A stretch of 64,000 nt of DNA from Ashinkailepas kermadecensis (GCA_034440615.1 JAOTOM010004867.1:1-64000); one strand, 5' to 3'; shown: positions 1-12,672, counted from the first letter of the stretch. A program made the numbers and translations. The notes: generated by a model from the sequence alone, not told the origin.

Positions 1-169
1 GCCAAGGGAAGGCTGGGGCGAGAGTGAGCAGAGGACACTGGACCATCGTGCCGGGGATGTTGTACGCGTCGCTACACATGGCAGGCTGTGGACGTGGCGG
101 CGTGGTGGCGACATCGGCAATCACCTCGTCAGTGCCTATCAGCCGGTCGGCTGGGCGGCCGGCCGGCCG

Positions 170-241
170 TGACGTCATCTGACGTCACCATCGCCGCTGG
201 CGTGGCGCGCTGAACAACGGAGGCCTGGGGAGATGACGTTA
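170..241. promoter_or_regulatory. GC-rich segment with paired CRE palindromes
   Basis: Two complete CRE palindromes (TGACGTCA) lie at 170-177 and 180-187 with only two bases between them, and a one-mismatch site (TGACGTTA) follows at 234-241. The surrounding 150-280 is GC- and CpG-rich with GGCC-type repeats. CREs bind CREB/ATF factors and are often found in CpG-rich promoters. No gene start can be tied to this site, so a promoter role is inference. Confidence 0.3.
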
Positions 242-298
242 CAGCCCGGGGAGGACGGCTGGCGGGCCGCAACCAGCCGAGCCGAGCTGTACCGCTCC

Positions 299-836
299 AG
301 AGCCCCTCACACCGCCCCCCAGACCCCCACACCGCCCCCGAGCCCCTTACACCACTCCCAAGCTCCTCACACCACCCAGAGACCCTCTCACCACTCCCGA
401 GCCCCTCACACCGCTCCCGAGCCCCTCACACCGCCCCCGAGACCATCACATCACTCCCGAGACCCTCACATCACTCCCGAGACCCTCACACCACTCCCGA
501 GCCCCTCTCACCGCTCCAGAGGCACTCACGATACTTCCGAGCCCCTCACGACACCCCCAGCCCCGCACTACTCCCCTACGACACCCCCGAGCCCCGCACT
601 ACTCCCCCCCTCCGAGCCCCTCACGACACTCCCGAGCCCCGCACTACACTCCCGAGCCCCTCACGACACTCCCGAGCCCCTCACACCACTCCCGAGCCCC
701 TCACGACACCCCCGAGCCCCTCACGACACTCCCGAGCCCCGCACGACACTCCTGAGCCCCGCACTTCACTCTCGAGCCTCTTACGCTGCTCCCGAGCCCC
801 TCACTACACTTCCGACCAACCTCACACCACTCCTGT
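299..836. repeat. 20-bp minisatellite array (about 26 copies)
   Basis: The unit is close to GAGCCCCTCACACCACTCCC and repeats with a steady 20-bp period. Frequent C/T changes and some 1-10 bp indels occur near 540-620. Open frames across it on both strands come from the composition of the unit. Confidence 0.9.
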
Positions 837-1288
837 GCACTCAGGGGCAGATACAAATGGGTGGCACAGGAGACTGTGGCCATGTGTCTGCCTCCCGATG
901 GAAAAGTGGCGCCACTCTGACCGATAAATTCAGGGATGCCCGAATGCACTATCCTCATCCCCATCCTATCAACGATTTTTTCCGATCAAGACTTGGGCTT
1001 TTTTCGATCATTGTCTTTCCGAGGAAATGGCGCCTGGGATGAATACCGCCCGGCGAAAATTATTGGATCGGCCGGTGTCATCACAAACTTCCACAGCCAT
1101 AGAATGCTGGCGACATCGAACAGACGTCTTGCTATTGCAAGCAAGTGAAGCACAAGTCTAGAAATGCGAAATAAGCTTAAAATTGAATGATGTTCGCATT
1201 ATTTCAGAATCACGCAAAATCTTGTGTTTTTGCTATAACCTAGTACAAAATATTTCGGTTAGATATGTGATGATCTTTAATTAATAAA
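837..1288. other. Spacer with no recognisable gene
   Basis: Unique, increasingly AT-rich sequence between two minisatellites. Short open frames here (for example 936-1148) show no family features and no codon bias. Nothing else was recognised. Confidence 0.6.
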
Positions 1289-1572
1289 CTGACGCCGTCA
1301 CAATTCGGCTCGTGGAATAGAGCCGTCACAATTCGTCTCGTGGAATAGACCCGTCACAATTCGTGTCCTGGAATAGAGCCGTCACAATTCGTGTCCTGGA
1401 ATAGAGCCGTCACAATTAGTGTCCTGGAATAGACCCGTCACAATTCGTGTCCTGGAATAGAGCCGTCACAATTCGTGTCCTGGAATAGAGCCGTCACAAT
1501 TCGTGTCCTGGAATAGACCCGTCACAATTCGTGTCCTGGAATAGAGCCGTCACAATTCGTGTCCTGGAATAG
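1289..1572. repeat. 28-bp minisatellite array (about 10 copies)
   Basis: Each unit carries the core GTCACAATTCGTGTCCTGG followed by AATAGAGCC or AATAGACCC. The first two copies differ (CGGCTCGTGG and CGTCTCGTGG), while later copies are almost identical, so the array looks recently homogenised toward its 3' part. Confidence 0.92.
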
Positions 1573-1767
1573 ACGGGTGTACGCGTTAGCATACTTCTGG
1601 TCCTAAAGCAGACTATGCGCTGCCACGACCCACAACGCCCGATGACATTTCACAATGTGGTTACCCGATGTGGTCAAATTTCCTTGGATGTTTCACTGGC
1701 TATTGGTATTTTGTTGAGGTGCAGTTTGTCTTCATATAGCCAATACCATTATCAGAAGCGCCGCCGG

Positions 1768-2184
1768 CACGGTCTGTCACACCGTGACGGGTCAGGGGAC
1801 ACGGTCTGTCACACCGTGACGGGTCAGGGGGCACGGTCTGTCACACCGTGGCGGGTCAGAGGACACGATCTGTCACACCGTGACGGGTCAGGGGACACGG
1901 TCTGTCACGCCGTGGCGGGTCAGGGGACACGGTCTGTCACACCGTGACGAGTCAGGGGTCACGGTCTGTCACACCTTGACGGGTCAGGGGTCACGGTCTG
2001 TCACACCTTGACGGGTCAGGGGACATGGACCGGCACAGCGTGGCGGGTCAGGGGACATGGACCATCACGCTGCGACGGGTCAGGGGACACGGTCTGTCAC
2101 ACCGTGACGGGTCAGGGGACACGGTCTGTCACACCTTGACGGGTCAGGGCACATGGACCGTCACACCGTGACGGGTCAGGTGGG
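1768..2184. repeat. 32-bp minisatellite array (about 13 copies)
   Basis: The unit contains CACGGTCTGTCACACCGTGA followed by CGGGTCAGGGGA. The stretch CACGGTCTGTCACACCGTG is a near-perfect inverted repeat, so each copy can fold into a short hairpin. Copies between 2020 and 2060 and at 2150 carry the variant ATGGACC(G/A)TCAC. Confidence 0.92.
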
Positions 2185-2194
2185 CGTGCCATGC

Positions 2195-3147
2195 GTCATC
2201 GGCCGCACATGACTGGTCGGCCGTCACATGACGGTCGGCGTGACTGTGGCACCTGACGGTCGGCAGCACATGACTGTCGCACACATGACGGTCGGGCGCT
2301 GGTCGGCACACATGACTGGTCGGCGCACATGACTGGTCGGCAGCACATGACTGGTCGGCAGCACATGACTGGTCGGCGCACATGACTGGTCGGCAGCACA
2401 TGACTGGTCGGCCGCACATGACTGGTCGGCAGCACATGACTGGTCGGCAGCACATGACTGGTCGCGCACATGACTGGTCGGCAGCACATGACTGGTCGGC
2501 AGCACATGACTGGTCGGCGCACATGACGGTCGGCCGCACATGACTGGTCGGCCGACATGACTGGTCGGCAGCACATGACTGGTCGGCAGCACATGACTGG
2601 TCGGCGCACATGACTGGTCGGCCGCACATACTGGTCGGCAGCACATGACTGGTCGGCCGCATGACTGGTCGGCGCTGACTGGTCGGCGCCATGATGGTCG
2701 GCAGCACATGACTGGTCGGCGCACATGACTGGTCGGCGCACATGACTGGTCGGCCGCACATGACTGGTCGGCGACATGCTGGTCGGCGCACATGACTGGT
2801 CGGCCGCACATGACTGGTCGGCCATGACTGGTCGGCGAGTGTGGCAATGACTGGTCGGCCGCACATGACTGGTCGGCGCATGACTGGTCGGCAGCACATG
2901 ACTGGTCGGCCGCACATGACTGGTCGGCAGCACATGACTGGTCGGCCGCACATGACTGGTCGGCAGCACATGACTGGTCGGCAGCACATGACTGGTCGGC
3001 AGCACATGACTGGTCGGCAGCACATGACTGGTCGGCAGCACATGACTGGTCGGCAGCACATGACTGGTCGGCAGCACATGACTGGTCGGCAGCACATGAC
3101 TGGTCGGCAGCACATGACTGGTCGGCCGCACATGACTGGTCGGCCTG
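2195..3147. repeat. 18-bp minisatellite array (about 50 copies)
   Basis: The unit is CATGACTGGTCGGCAGCA. The outer parts are regular. The middle, roughly 2460-2860, is full of shortened units (13-17 bp). Long frames on the minus strand are artefacts of the 18-bp period. Confidence 0.93.
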
Positions 3148-3165
3148 CCGGCAGTCTCACCAGTC

Positions 3166-3238
3166 AGCAGTCAGCGTTATCCCTCAGCATTGTGACACAG
3201 GTAGACCAGTCAGCGTTATCCCTCAGCAGTGTGACAGT
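3166..3238. repeat. 39-bp duplication (2 copies)
   Basis: Two tandem copies of a unit that begins CAGTCAGCGTTATCCCTCAG follow directly after the 18-bp array. The second copy is truncated. Confidence 0.8.
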
Positions 3239-3264
3239 TTGACCAACAGCGGACAGCGGCGCGG

Positions 3265-3367
3265 CACGTCACATCTACGTCACAGATACGTCACAGACAG
3301 CCGCGCAGTCTCGTCGGCCGTGTACTGGATCGCGTGGGCAGGCTCTGCGCAGTCAGCTGTGACGTCA
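3265..3367. promoter_or_regulatory. Cluster of CRE half-sites and one full CRE
   Basis: CACGTCA at 3265-3271 and TACGTCA at 3276-3282 and 3287-3293 lie at 11-bp steps, about one helical turn apart, and a full TGACGTCA lies at 3360-3367. The spacer at 3239-3654 is otherwise unique and GC-rich and holds no recognisable gene. Regulatory function is inferred from motif clustering only. Confidence 0.3.
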
Positions 3368-3654
3368 TGAACGCTGCAGTCACACTACCACACAATGAAA
3401 CAAAACTGTGGTGGAGATAATGGTGCGGACGTAGTTATATGGTGTTGGGAGCCTACACAGTGCGAACAAACAGTGCCAGTGGCAAGGCGTGGGGAGGTGC
3501 TCTTCTGTTCTACTGTTGCGCTATTGATTAATGCCGCCAGTCAGACTAACAACAAACAGATGGCCAGAACAGAGCAGGAACAGCGCAGAACAAAACGCTA
3601 CGGAGTAGAACAGAACAGAGCAGTATTATTGTATATTATCCTACCAGGCAGGGT

Positions 3655-6358
3655 CTATCTGGTGCAGGAGTGCCCAACACATTCCCCTACCCACCAGTGT
3701 CAGTCTGGTGCAGGAGTGCCCAACACATTCCCCTACCCACCAGTGTCAGTCTGGTGCAGGAGTGTCCAACACATTCCCTACCCACCAGTGTCAGTCTGGT
3801 GCAGGAGTGCCAACACATTCCCTACCCACCAGGGTCAGTCTGGTGCAGGAGTGCCCAACACATTCCCTACCCACCAGTGTCAGTCTGGTGCAGGAGTGCC
3901 CAACACATTCCCCTACCCACCAGTGTCAGTCTGGTGCAGGAGTGCCCAACACATTCCCCTACCCACCAGTGTCAGTCTGGTGCAGGAGTGCCCAACACAT
4001 TCCCTACCCACCAGGGTCAGTCTGGTGCAGGAGTGTCAACACATTCCCTACCACCAGTGTCAGTCTGGTGCAGGAGTGCCCAACACATTCCCTACCCACC
4101 AGTGTCAGTCTGGTGCAGGAGTGCCCAACACATTCCCCTACCCACCAGTGTCAGTCTGGTGCAGGAGTGCCAACACATTCCCTACACCAGTGTCAGTCTG
4201 GTGCAGGAGTGCCCAACACATTCCCTACCCACCAGTGTCAGTCTGGTGCAGGAGTGCCCAACACATTCCCCTACCCACCAGTGTCAGTCTGGTGCAGGAG
4301 TGTCCAACACATTCCCCTACCCACCAGTGTCAGTCTGGTGCAGGAGTGCCCAACACATTCCCCTACCCACCAGTGTCAGTCTGGTGCAGGAGTGCCCAAC
4401 ACATTCCCCTACCCACCAGTGTCAGTCTGGTGCAGGAGTGTCCAACACATTCCCCTACCCACCAGTGTCAGTCTGGTGCAGGAGTGCCCAACACATTCCC
4501 CTACCCACCAGTGTCAGTCTGGTGCAGGAGTGCCCAACACATTCCCTACCCACCAGTGTCAGTCTGGTGCAGGAGTGCCCAACACATTCCCCTACCCACC
4601 AGTGTCAGTCTGGTGCAGGAGTGCCCAACACATTCCCCTACCCACCAGTGTCAGTCTGGTGCAGGAGTGTCCAACACATTCCCCTACCCACCAGTGTCAG
4701 TCTGGTGCAGGAGTGCCCAACACATTCCCCTACCCACCAGTGTCAGTCTGGTGCAGGAGTGCCCAACACATTCCCCTACCCACCAGTGTCAGTCTGGTGC
4801 AGGAGTGCCCAACACATTCCCCTACCCACCAGTGTCAGTCTGGTGCAGGAGTGCCCAACACATTCCCTACCCACCAGTGTCAGTCTGGTGCAGGAGTGTC
4901 CAACACATTCCCCTACCCACCAGTGTCAGTCTGGTGCGGGGCCACACTTGGTCGTCTGGTGCGGAGTGCCACACATCCCTACACCAGTGTCAGTCTGGTG
5001 CAGGAGTGCCAAACATTCCCTACCCACCAGTGTCAGTCTGGTGCAGGAGTGCCCAACACATTCCCCTACCCACCAGTGTCAGTCTGGTGCAGGAGTGCCC
5101 AACACATTCCCTACCCACCAGTGTCAGTCTGGTGCAGGAGTGCCCAACACATTCCCCTACCCACCAGTGTCAGTCTGGTGCAGGAGTGCCCAACACATTC
5201 CCCTACCCACCAGTGTCAGTCTGGTGCAGGAGTGCCCAACACATTCCCCTACCCACCAGTGTCAGTCTGGTGCAGGAGTGCCCAACACATTCCCCTACCC
5301 ACCAGTGTCAGTCTGGTGCAGGAGTGCCCAACACATTCCCCTACCCACCAGTGTCAGTCTGGTGCAGGAGTGCCCAACACATTCCCCTACCCACCAGTGT
5401 CAGTCTGGTGCAGGAGTGCCCAACACATTCCCCTACCCACCAGTGTCAGTCTGGTGCAGGAGTGCCCAACACATTCCCCTACCCACCAGTGTCAGTCTGG
5501 TGCAGGAGTGCCCAACACATTCCCCTACCCACCAGTGTCAGTCTGGTGCAGGAGTGTCCAACACATTCCCCTACCCACCAGTGTCAGTCTGGTGCAGGAG
5601 TGCCCAACACATTCCCCTACCCACCAGTGTCAGTCTGGTGCAGGAGTGCCCAACACATTCCCCTACCCACCAGTGTCAGTCTGGTGCAGGAGTGCCCAAC
5701 ACATTCCCCTACCCACCAGTGTCAGTCTGGTGCAGGAGTGTCCAACACATTCCCTACCCACCAGTGTCAGTCTGGTGCAGGAGTGCCAACACATTCCCTA
5801 CCCACCGTGTCAGTCTGGTGCAGGGTGCCAACACATTCCTACCAGGTCGTCTGGTGCAGGAGTGCCAACATTCCCCTACCCACCAGTGTCAGTCTGGTGC
5901 AGGAGTGTCAACACATTCCCCTACCCACCAGGGTCAGTCTGGTGCAGGAGTGCCCAACACATTCCCCTACCCACCAGTGTCAGTCTGGTGCAGGAGTGCC
6001 CAACACATTCCCCTACCCACCAGTGTCAGTCTGGTGCAGGAGTGCCCAACACATTCCCCTACCCACCAGTGTCAGTCTGGTGCAGGAGTGTCCAACACAT
6101 TCCCCTACCCACCAGTGTCAGTCTGGTGCAGGAGTGCCCAACACATTCCCCTACCCACCAGTGTCAGTCTGGTGCAGGAGTGCCCAACACATTCCCCTAC
6201 CCACCAGTGTCAGTCTGGTACAGGAGTGCCCAACACATTCCCCTACCCACCAGGGTCAGTCTGGTGCAGGAGTGCCCAACACATTCCCCTACCCACCAGT
6301 GTCAGTCTGGTGCAGGAGTGCCCAACACATTCCCCTACCCACCAGGGTCAGTCTGGTG
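3655..6358. repeat. 46-bp minisatellite array (about 58 copies)
   Basis: The unit joins GTGTCAGTCTGGTGCAGGAG, TGCCCAACACATTCCCC and TACCCACCA. Because 46 is one more than a multiple of three, a single frame cycles through all three phases every 138 bp, which keeps three forward frames open for about 900 codons each. Irregular copies lie at 3780-4200, 4935-5010 and 5745-5940. Variant bases such as GTGTCC/GTGCCC and AGTGTC/AGGGTC are scattered. Confidence 0.95.
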
Positions 6359-6501
6359 CCCAACACTAGCACTCCTGCACTCCGAGAGTGACGGTGCCCG
6401 AACACGCCACGCACGCTGTTCGGTGGTCGTTGTTTGTATTTCGACTGACTGAATTTCACCGGAACTATACGGCTATCCCTATTCTGGAATATTGGACGCT
6501 A

Positions 6502-6596
6502 CATGATCATCACATGGTTGGCCACATGGCTCCACGCCACATGATCATCACATGGTTGGCCACATGGCTCCACGCCACATGATCATCACATCGTTC
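6502..6596. repeat. 38-bp tandem repeat (2.5 copies)
   Basis: Copies begin CATGATCATCACATGGTTGG at 6502 and 6540, with a partial third at 6578. TGATCA gives each copy a small palindrome. Confidence 0.85.
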
Positions 6597-6747
6597 ACCA
6601 GATACACAATTTACCCATTCCGTATGCATGCTCAGATTAAGAAACAACTTAAATAGCAAGGATACCCACTGACTTATTGTTGTATGGCAGGCGGTTCGAA
6701 ATTAATGTAGGATGGGCCTGTAACTATTTGTTTTTAACATTAAGGTA

Positions 6748-7130
<383 letters not shown>

Positions 7131-7134
<4 letters not shown>

Positions 7135-7754
7135 CACAATAATAAGAATAATACAACTAATAATAATAATAATATATTATATTATATTCATATGTAATAA
7201 ATATTCGCACCTTAATGATAAAAACTAATACAGTTACAGGATACCCACTGACTTCGCGGCATGCTGCTTTGAAACAATCCACATATGAATGTTGTGTTGC
7301 AGACGTGAGGGTGCCAATCGAGTCCAGCTGCACAATTGTTAATTGAGTTCCTCATATACTTCGTTTGAGATTACTGCGCGAGCTCCAGCTGGGATGGCCT
7401 ATTGACTGGAGCGCCCTCTGTCCTCAGGCGCTGAACACGACACCGGCCGCTGGCGGACACCGCCAGAACTGCCAGAACTGAGCAGCGTCCTCCAGCAGGT
7501 CATCATGGTGATCACCAGATTACCATATACCTGTATGGCTCTGATGTCACTGCACTCAACGGAGGCCATCAAGCAGAATCTGCTGCTGATACTGGTGACG
7601 GTCGAATTGATCGTCCTATGGCAATGGGAAGTCACAGCTGGCTGTGTGTGCTGCTGTGACATTTCGTGCCGTCAGTAAGCGCTATTTTGATAATTTGCTG
7701 CTCCACTAGTTCCCAGTTCCCTGGGCGGCGAGTCGGCGATACCAGGACTATTTC
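7131..7754. other. Spacer with no recognisable gene
   Basis: The left third is AT-rich and decays from the TA tract. The rest is unique sequence of mixed composition. Short open frames such as 7399-7662 (minus) resemble no known family. Confidence 0.6.
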
Positions 7755-8042
7755 CAACCCTCCCGATGTCCAGGGACAACCTTCCCGATGTCCAGGGACA
7801 ACCCACCCGGTAGCCAGGGACAACCATCCCGATGTCCAGCCCCCCCCCGAGGTCCAGGGACAACCCCCCGAGGTCCAGGGACAACCCTCCCGATGTTCAG
7901 GCACAACCCACGATGTCCAGGGACAACCCTCCCGATGTCCAGAGACAACCCCCCGATATCCATGGACCCCCCCCCCTCGAGGTCCAGGGACAATCCCCCC
8001 GGTGGCCATGGACAACCCTCCCGAGGTCCAGAGACAACCGGC
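7755..8042. repeat. 22-bp minisatellite array (about 13 copies)
   Basis: The unit is close to CCCGATGTCCAGGGACAACC plus CT. Variants replace GATGTCC with GAGGTCC, GGTAGCC or GATATCC, and poly-C runs of variable length cause indels. Confidence 0.9.
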
Positions 8043-8299
8043 AGGTACACGTTCAAAGGACATATTTGCGATTCAATTCATAATCTGCAAAATTGCTCCA
8101 GAGTAATTTGTTCCTAGCCAGCGGATCTGCCGCCAGTAACGAGTAATTTGTCGCGCCAGCCCGGAGCGCTGGCAGGCGAGATCTGTGACCGCGCTGACCC
8201 AAGTTCACGTGCGCTGACCTCAACTTTCACTAACCAACGATGCCTAATAATTAGGTGCGGTCTCGTCGCGCGACCATCGCCCCGTACCGAGGAACTACT

Positions 8300-8428
8300 C
8301 GGCTACTGCGCCGTGTACGTCACCAGCGGCAAACACGGCGCCGACTACTGCGCCGTGTACGTCACCAGCGGCAAACACGGCGCCGACTACTGCGCCGTGT
8401 ACATCACCAGTGGCAAACACGGCGCCGA
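8300..8428. repeat. 42-bp tandem repeat (3 copies)
   Basis: Three near-identical copies containing CTACTGCGCCGTGTACGTCA and CCAGCGGCAAACACGGCGC. The period is exactly 14 codons, but no start context, splice sites or homologous protein support a gene. Confidence 0.88.
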
Positions 8429-8954
8429 CTCGCCGCCGCTCAGATACTGGACAGCTGGCGCTGGCAAGGCTGCCGTCTGGGGATGGATATCGCCTCTCGG
8501 AAATTGATGCTACAGGTTATCTCGCGACCAATGGTGTATGCTAATATATTCGCGTGAGACTCGGAGTGGTGTCGAATGGAGTCGAGTGAGAGTGCCTGCC
8601 CCGCGCCGCCTCTCTGTCTGACGCAACCCTGTCGATCGGAACACCAGGCACGCCGGCCGGCGGGGTTCACACGCGTCGCTAACTCCGGTGTGGCTGCATT
8701 AATGTCGCTATAATCACGCGCAGGTGAATAATTAATCGATGTCTGATGCTAGCGTGTGGTGTGCAGCGTGATTGTGATGTGTTCGCTGTCTGAGCTTGCC
8801 ACAGCATCTGATCTTGGACAGGTGTTGCGAAAAATATACACAACTAACGTGGACGTGTGTTGATTGGATCACGTAAGAGGCTACCTTCATCATCTGACGT
8901 TATCCCGGTGCACTCAGACAAGCGATCAGCGATTGGTGCAACCAGGGTGTCGTC
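8429..8954. other. Spacer with no recognisable gene
   Basis: Unique sequence, GC-rich on the left and near average on the right. No domain, RNA gene or repeat was recognised. Confidence 0.55.
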
Positions 8955-9326
8955 AGGGTGGGAGATCAGCCATGGTCAGGACGGGAGATCAGCCATCGTC
9001 AGGACGGGAGATCAGCCATCGTCAGGACGGGAGATCAGCCATCGTCAGGACGGGAGATCAGCCATCGTCAGGACGGGAGATCAGCCATCGTCAGGGCGGG
9101 GGATCAGCCATCGTCAGGGTGGGAGATCAGCCATCGTCAGGACGGGAGATCAGCCATCGTCAGGACGGGAGATCAGCCATCGTCAGGACGGGAGATCAGC
9201 CATCGTCAGGACGGGAGATCAGCCATCGTCAGGGCGGGAGATCGGCCATCGTCAGGACGGGAGATCAGCCATCGTCAGGACGGGAGATCAGCCATCGTCA
9301 GGACGGGAGATCAGCCATCGTCAGGA
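8955..9326. repeat. 23-bp minisatellite array (about 16 copies)
   Basis: The unit joins GGGAGATCAGCCATCGTCAG and GAC. The period of 23 leaves all three forward frames open. Variants are few (GGGCGG, GGGTGG, ATCGGCC), so the array is young or well homogenised. Confidence 0.93.
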
Positions 9327-10579
9327 CTTTTGAGAATGTTCTATGGCTCCTCGTTTAGCGAGGTTCACGATGTGATCAGTGAGGGAGCTCTTGTGGTGCG
9401 GGAGTCCGGGAATACTTCAGCCAAGCTCCGCTAAGGAAGAAAATACGCGTCATTTAATTCTTAACCGGCGCCATCCAAGGGGGTTATGTTACCCCAAACG
9501 CCCCTCGGGTGGTAACAGAAAAAGGACGCGGGACAGTGGATCGCCACTTGATATGACTGATTGATTTGCTGGTCTAGACAGATCTTTGGTCCCGCTTCCG
9601 TTCCTGGTTCTGTCTGTTGCGTCATTACCCACTATCGGAGCCGGTTATATTTTCCTTATTGCTGTTTTTTTTTCAACATCGATCACTAATTCACTTTCAC
9701 GAGCTTATGTCGCGATTCCGTTTGCCGGTCCCATATCGCGATCTCATTCTTCGGTTCCGTTTCTCGGTTCCAGATTCCGTTTCCTGGTCTTCTTCACCAA
9801 TTCCCTTCCCTGGTGCTGGTCTCCACCCTCTATGTTGTTTCTGTCCCCAGTTTGATGGGGTGGGTCGTGACACGGTCCTTCTCCAGTGTGTTGGTCGTCA
9901 TCTGTACACTGTGCAATGGCTTCAGATCGCGCTCCCTTTTACCATCGCTGCTCCACTGGGAAAGTGAGAGCCAGCTCGGCTCTCACTTTCCGAGCTCCAG
10001 TGTGGTTTTCATAGTTCCCTTCCCAAATCCCGTTCCCCGGCCCTGCTGGTAAGTACAGGAACTGCAGAGGTGCAGAGTCCACCGCCCGGCCGCCACCAAG
10101 GCTTCGTCGGGCCGGCGGCGGTGCAGGTGCGACTCGCCGACCGAGTTCACCTCAGCAGAGCGTCAGCTGGTTACGATGACGTCAGGTCCACTGTGCAGTA
10201 CAGTGACAGCCAGTACGTTTTACAGTGGGCTCGCTTTGATGGTAGCCTACCTGTCTGGCTAGGCCAACATCCTCCATGACACGGGGATGTTATATCAGTT
10301 TGTATTTCCAAGGAAACTGGACGGCCTTACAGCGGTTGTTTGATATGCATTATTGCGAACCGATTTAGATGTTCGTCTCACTACCACTCGGGGTCACGCT
10401 TCCTATGCTCTTGGTGGGATATGTTCCCCACCATCTTTGCTTTGATTACATCAACGTGTTATTCGCTTAACATGAGACTCCATGGGTGGATCCCACCAAC
10501 CAAATTGGCGGGAATAGAAGCCGAGGTAAGTGGAGACAGTTTTTGCTTAAGAGGGCCTTAAGCACATGTGGTGAGACAG
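9327..10579. other. Spacer with a hairpin and one CRE
   Basis: No gene was recognised. The 9590-9850 part is rich in short degenerate TTCCGTTTC/TGGTTCC motifs that look like a decayed simple repeat. A perfect hairpin lies at 9959-9991, and a single CRE palindrome (TGACGTCA) lies at 10177-10184. Confidence 0.5.
9959..9991. other. Perfect 14-bp stem hairpin
   Basis: GGAAAGTGAGAGCC at 9959-9972 pairs without mismatch with GGCTCTCACTTTCC at 9978-9991 across the 5-nt loop AGCTC. No T-run follows, so it is not a typical transcription terminator. Its role is unknown. Confidence 0.6.
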
Positions 10580-10655
10580 ATTGCCTATTTGCGCCCGTAT
10601 TGCCTATTTGTGCCCGTATTGCCTATTTGTGCCCGTATGGCCTATTTGTGCCCTG
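10580..10655. repeat. 19-bp tandem repeat (4 copies)
   Basis: Four copies of ATTGCCTATTTGTGCCCGT with one or two changes each. Confidence 0.9.
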
Positions 10656-10764
10656 CGAGGCTGATCTTTTGGGCACCAATGAACCGCAAAAAGGGCTTCC
10701 TCGAACAATTATAAATCAGTAATATTTTGAGTTGTTCTGACCTGTTTCCCTTGTCTCTACTTAA

Positions 10765-10885
10765 CCCAGACGCGACGTAAGTTGGTCCTAGTGGTGGGTG
10801 AGTTGATCACATGCCGTATTTATGGAAACAAATGCTGTTATGACTACTGGGGAGTGTTCATTTTAGTGTTGCAGGCTTTTTATGG
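10765..10885. repeat. Inverted outlier copy of the core of the neighbouring foldback element
   Basis: This stretch, containing GTAAGTTGGTCCTAGTGGTG, matches in reverse complement the interior of the element to its right, about 11374-11480 (CCACCACTAGGATCGACTTA). It lies outside the element's apparent left terminus, so either an older copy sits next door or the mobile unit is larger than its inner TIRs suggest. Confidence 0.55.
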
Positions 10886-10953
10886 CCACTTTTTGCAACC
10901 TCATGTGTTCTGGTGGAAAGGCATGAAACAATCAGAAAATACCATGTAATATA

Positions 10954-12216
10954 GGGGGGGGGGAAGTGAGGTTAGTTGAGCCTCCAGGTAAGTTGAGCCA
11001 CCTCCATTATCTCACCTCTTATGGTGTCATGAGTACTTGCAAGCCGTCCGTCGACACTTCGAAGAAAATCTTCGTTTTTGGTTGAACGGGGCCAGGGAGC
11101 GGAAGATATCTGGCTAGCCCTGAACAAAAATGTGTTTTTTCAACGTTTGAAACGACTTTCCTGAACATGAAAATGACCTTCTTTTCCTCAATTCCCAACA
11201 GATAGGCTCCGGAACATGGCACACAATTGTGTGCATGTGTTTTATCCTTAAATCCACCCAAGCAGCTTTGGCGTGGGATGATCAGGAGATGGGCAGCCAT
11301 ATTTTATTTGAAGTGAGGTGGGTATGGGGCTAGTTGAACAATCGCAGCCGGGGTAAGACATTACAAGTAGCACTTCCCAGTAGTCACAGTATTTGCTTAC
11401 AAAAACAAGGCTTGTGCTCAACTTACTCCACCACTAGGATCGACTTACCCCACGCCTTGGGTAAGTTGAGACAAGGGCGATACGTCAGAACAATTCACAA
11501 TATCACTGATTTATAACTGCTTGATAAATATTTGTATGGGACACATTTGTGCCCAAAAGAATGTGGACACACATAACGAATCTGCCCGACCGCATGCATT
11601 CAAGACCCTCTGAAGCAAAAATTAGCTCGACTTACCTCGACTTCTCCTACTTCGACATAGCTTTTCACCTTTATTTAGTATTGCCACATTTTAACTCATA
11701 ACATAGCAATCTGCTCAACACCAATGGGCTGAACAACAATTTTATGCCAATATATTTCATGTTTCATGATAAAAACATGAGCAACATGCAACACATTAAT
11801 GGACCACGGTTCCACCGCGACCAATCTTAGCCGGCCGCGACTGCTCAACTAGCCCCATACCTAACTCACTTCAAGTGAAATATGGCTGCCCCTCGCCTGA
11901 GCATTCCACGCCAAAGTGATTTGGGTGGATTTCAAGATAAAAGACATGCCTACAATAGTGTGCCATGTTCCGAAACCTATTTGCTACGAATTAAGGAAAA
12001 GAAGAAAATTCCAAGTCAAGGAAAACTTACTTCAAACTATAAAAAAAAACTCTTTTTTTCAAAGCTCACCAGATATCTACCGCTCCCGGCCCTCCGCCCA
12101 ACCAAAAATGGAGACATCCTTCGAAGTATCGGCAGGCGGCTTATAAGTTCTCATAGGAGGTGAGATAATGGGGGTGGCTCAACATTCTTGGAGGCTCAAC
12201 TAACCTCACTTTTCCC
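10954..12216. mobile_element. Foldback/MITE-like element with long TIRs and TA flanks
   Basis: Arms of about 390-400 bp at 10954-11352 and 11828-12216 are inverted copies of each other, sharing for example AGTGAGGTTAGTTGAGCCTC near each end and roughly 80 percent identical by eye. TA dinucleotides lie directly outside both ends (10952-10953 and 12217-12218), as expected for a Tc1/mariner-type TA target duplication, though one dinucleotide is weak evidence. Paired small frames in the arms (11019-11300 minus and 11882-12163 plus) translate to similar peptides only because the arms are homologous. No transposase is present, so the element is non-autonomous. The motif TAAGTTGAG recurs in it. Confidence 0.7.
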
Positions 12217-12432
12217 TACCCATTGCCTTTATGCATTGGGCGCCACCAATAAATTTGAAAATCTTCCCACCAAAGGGTAACATTGCACTTGCAGGAGATC
12301 CCAAGGCAGAGTACCCTATAATTGCAAAACTTACCATTTAACTGGAACTGTAACTGGAGTTGCTTGTGTTGAAGCCATCCGCAACAGACACAAAACATGC
12401 TCTACCTGTCATGCAAGTTCCAGCTTGTACAA

Positions 12433-12672
12433 CAGTAGGAGGCGCGAGTAGGAGCCGCTAGCCTAGTAGGAGCCGCTAGCCCAGTAGGAGCCGCTAGCTC
12501 AGTAGGAGCTGCTAGCTCAGTAGGAGCCGGTAGCTCAGTAGGAGCCGCTAGCTCAGTAGGAGCCGCTAGCTCAGTAGGAGCCGCTAGCTCAGTAGGAGCC
12601 GCTAGCTCAGTAGGAGCCGCTAGCTCAGTAGGAGCCGCTATCCCAGTAGGAGCCGCTAGCTCAGTAGGAACC
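12433..12672. repeat. 18-bp minisatellite array (about 13 copies)
   Basis: The unit is GTAGGAGCCGCTAGCTCA, with a GCTAGC palindrome in each copy. Variants are limited to GCCTA, GCCCA, CTATCC and GGTAGC. Confidence 0.93.

Noticed and set aside
3395..6452. Three overlapping forward frames of about 900-1000 codons
   Set aside because: The 46-bp unit has no stop in any forward phase, so all three frames read the same repeat with a shift. No domain is present and base changes show no codon bias.
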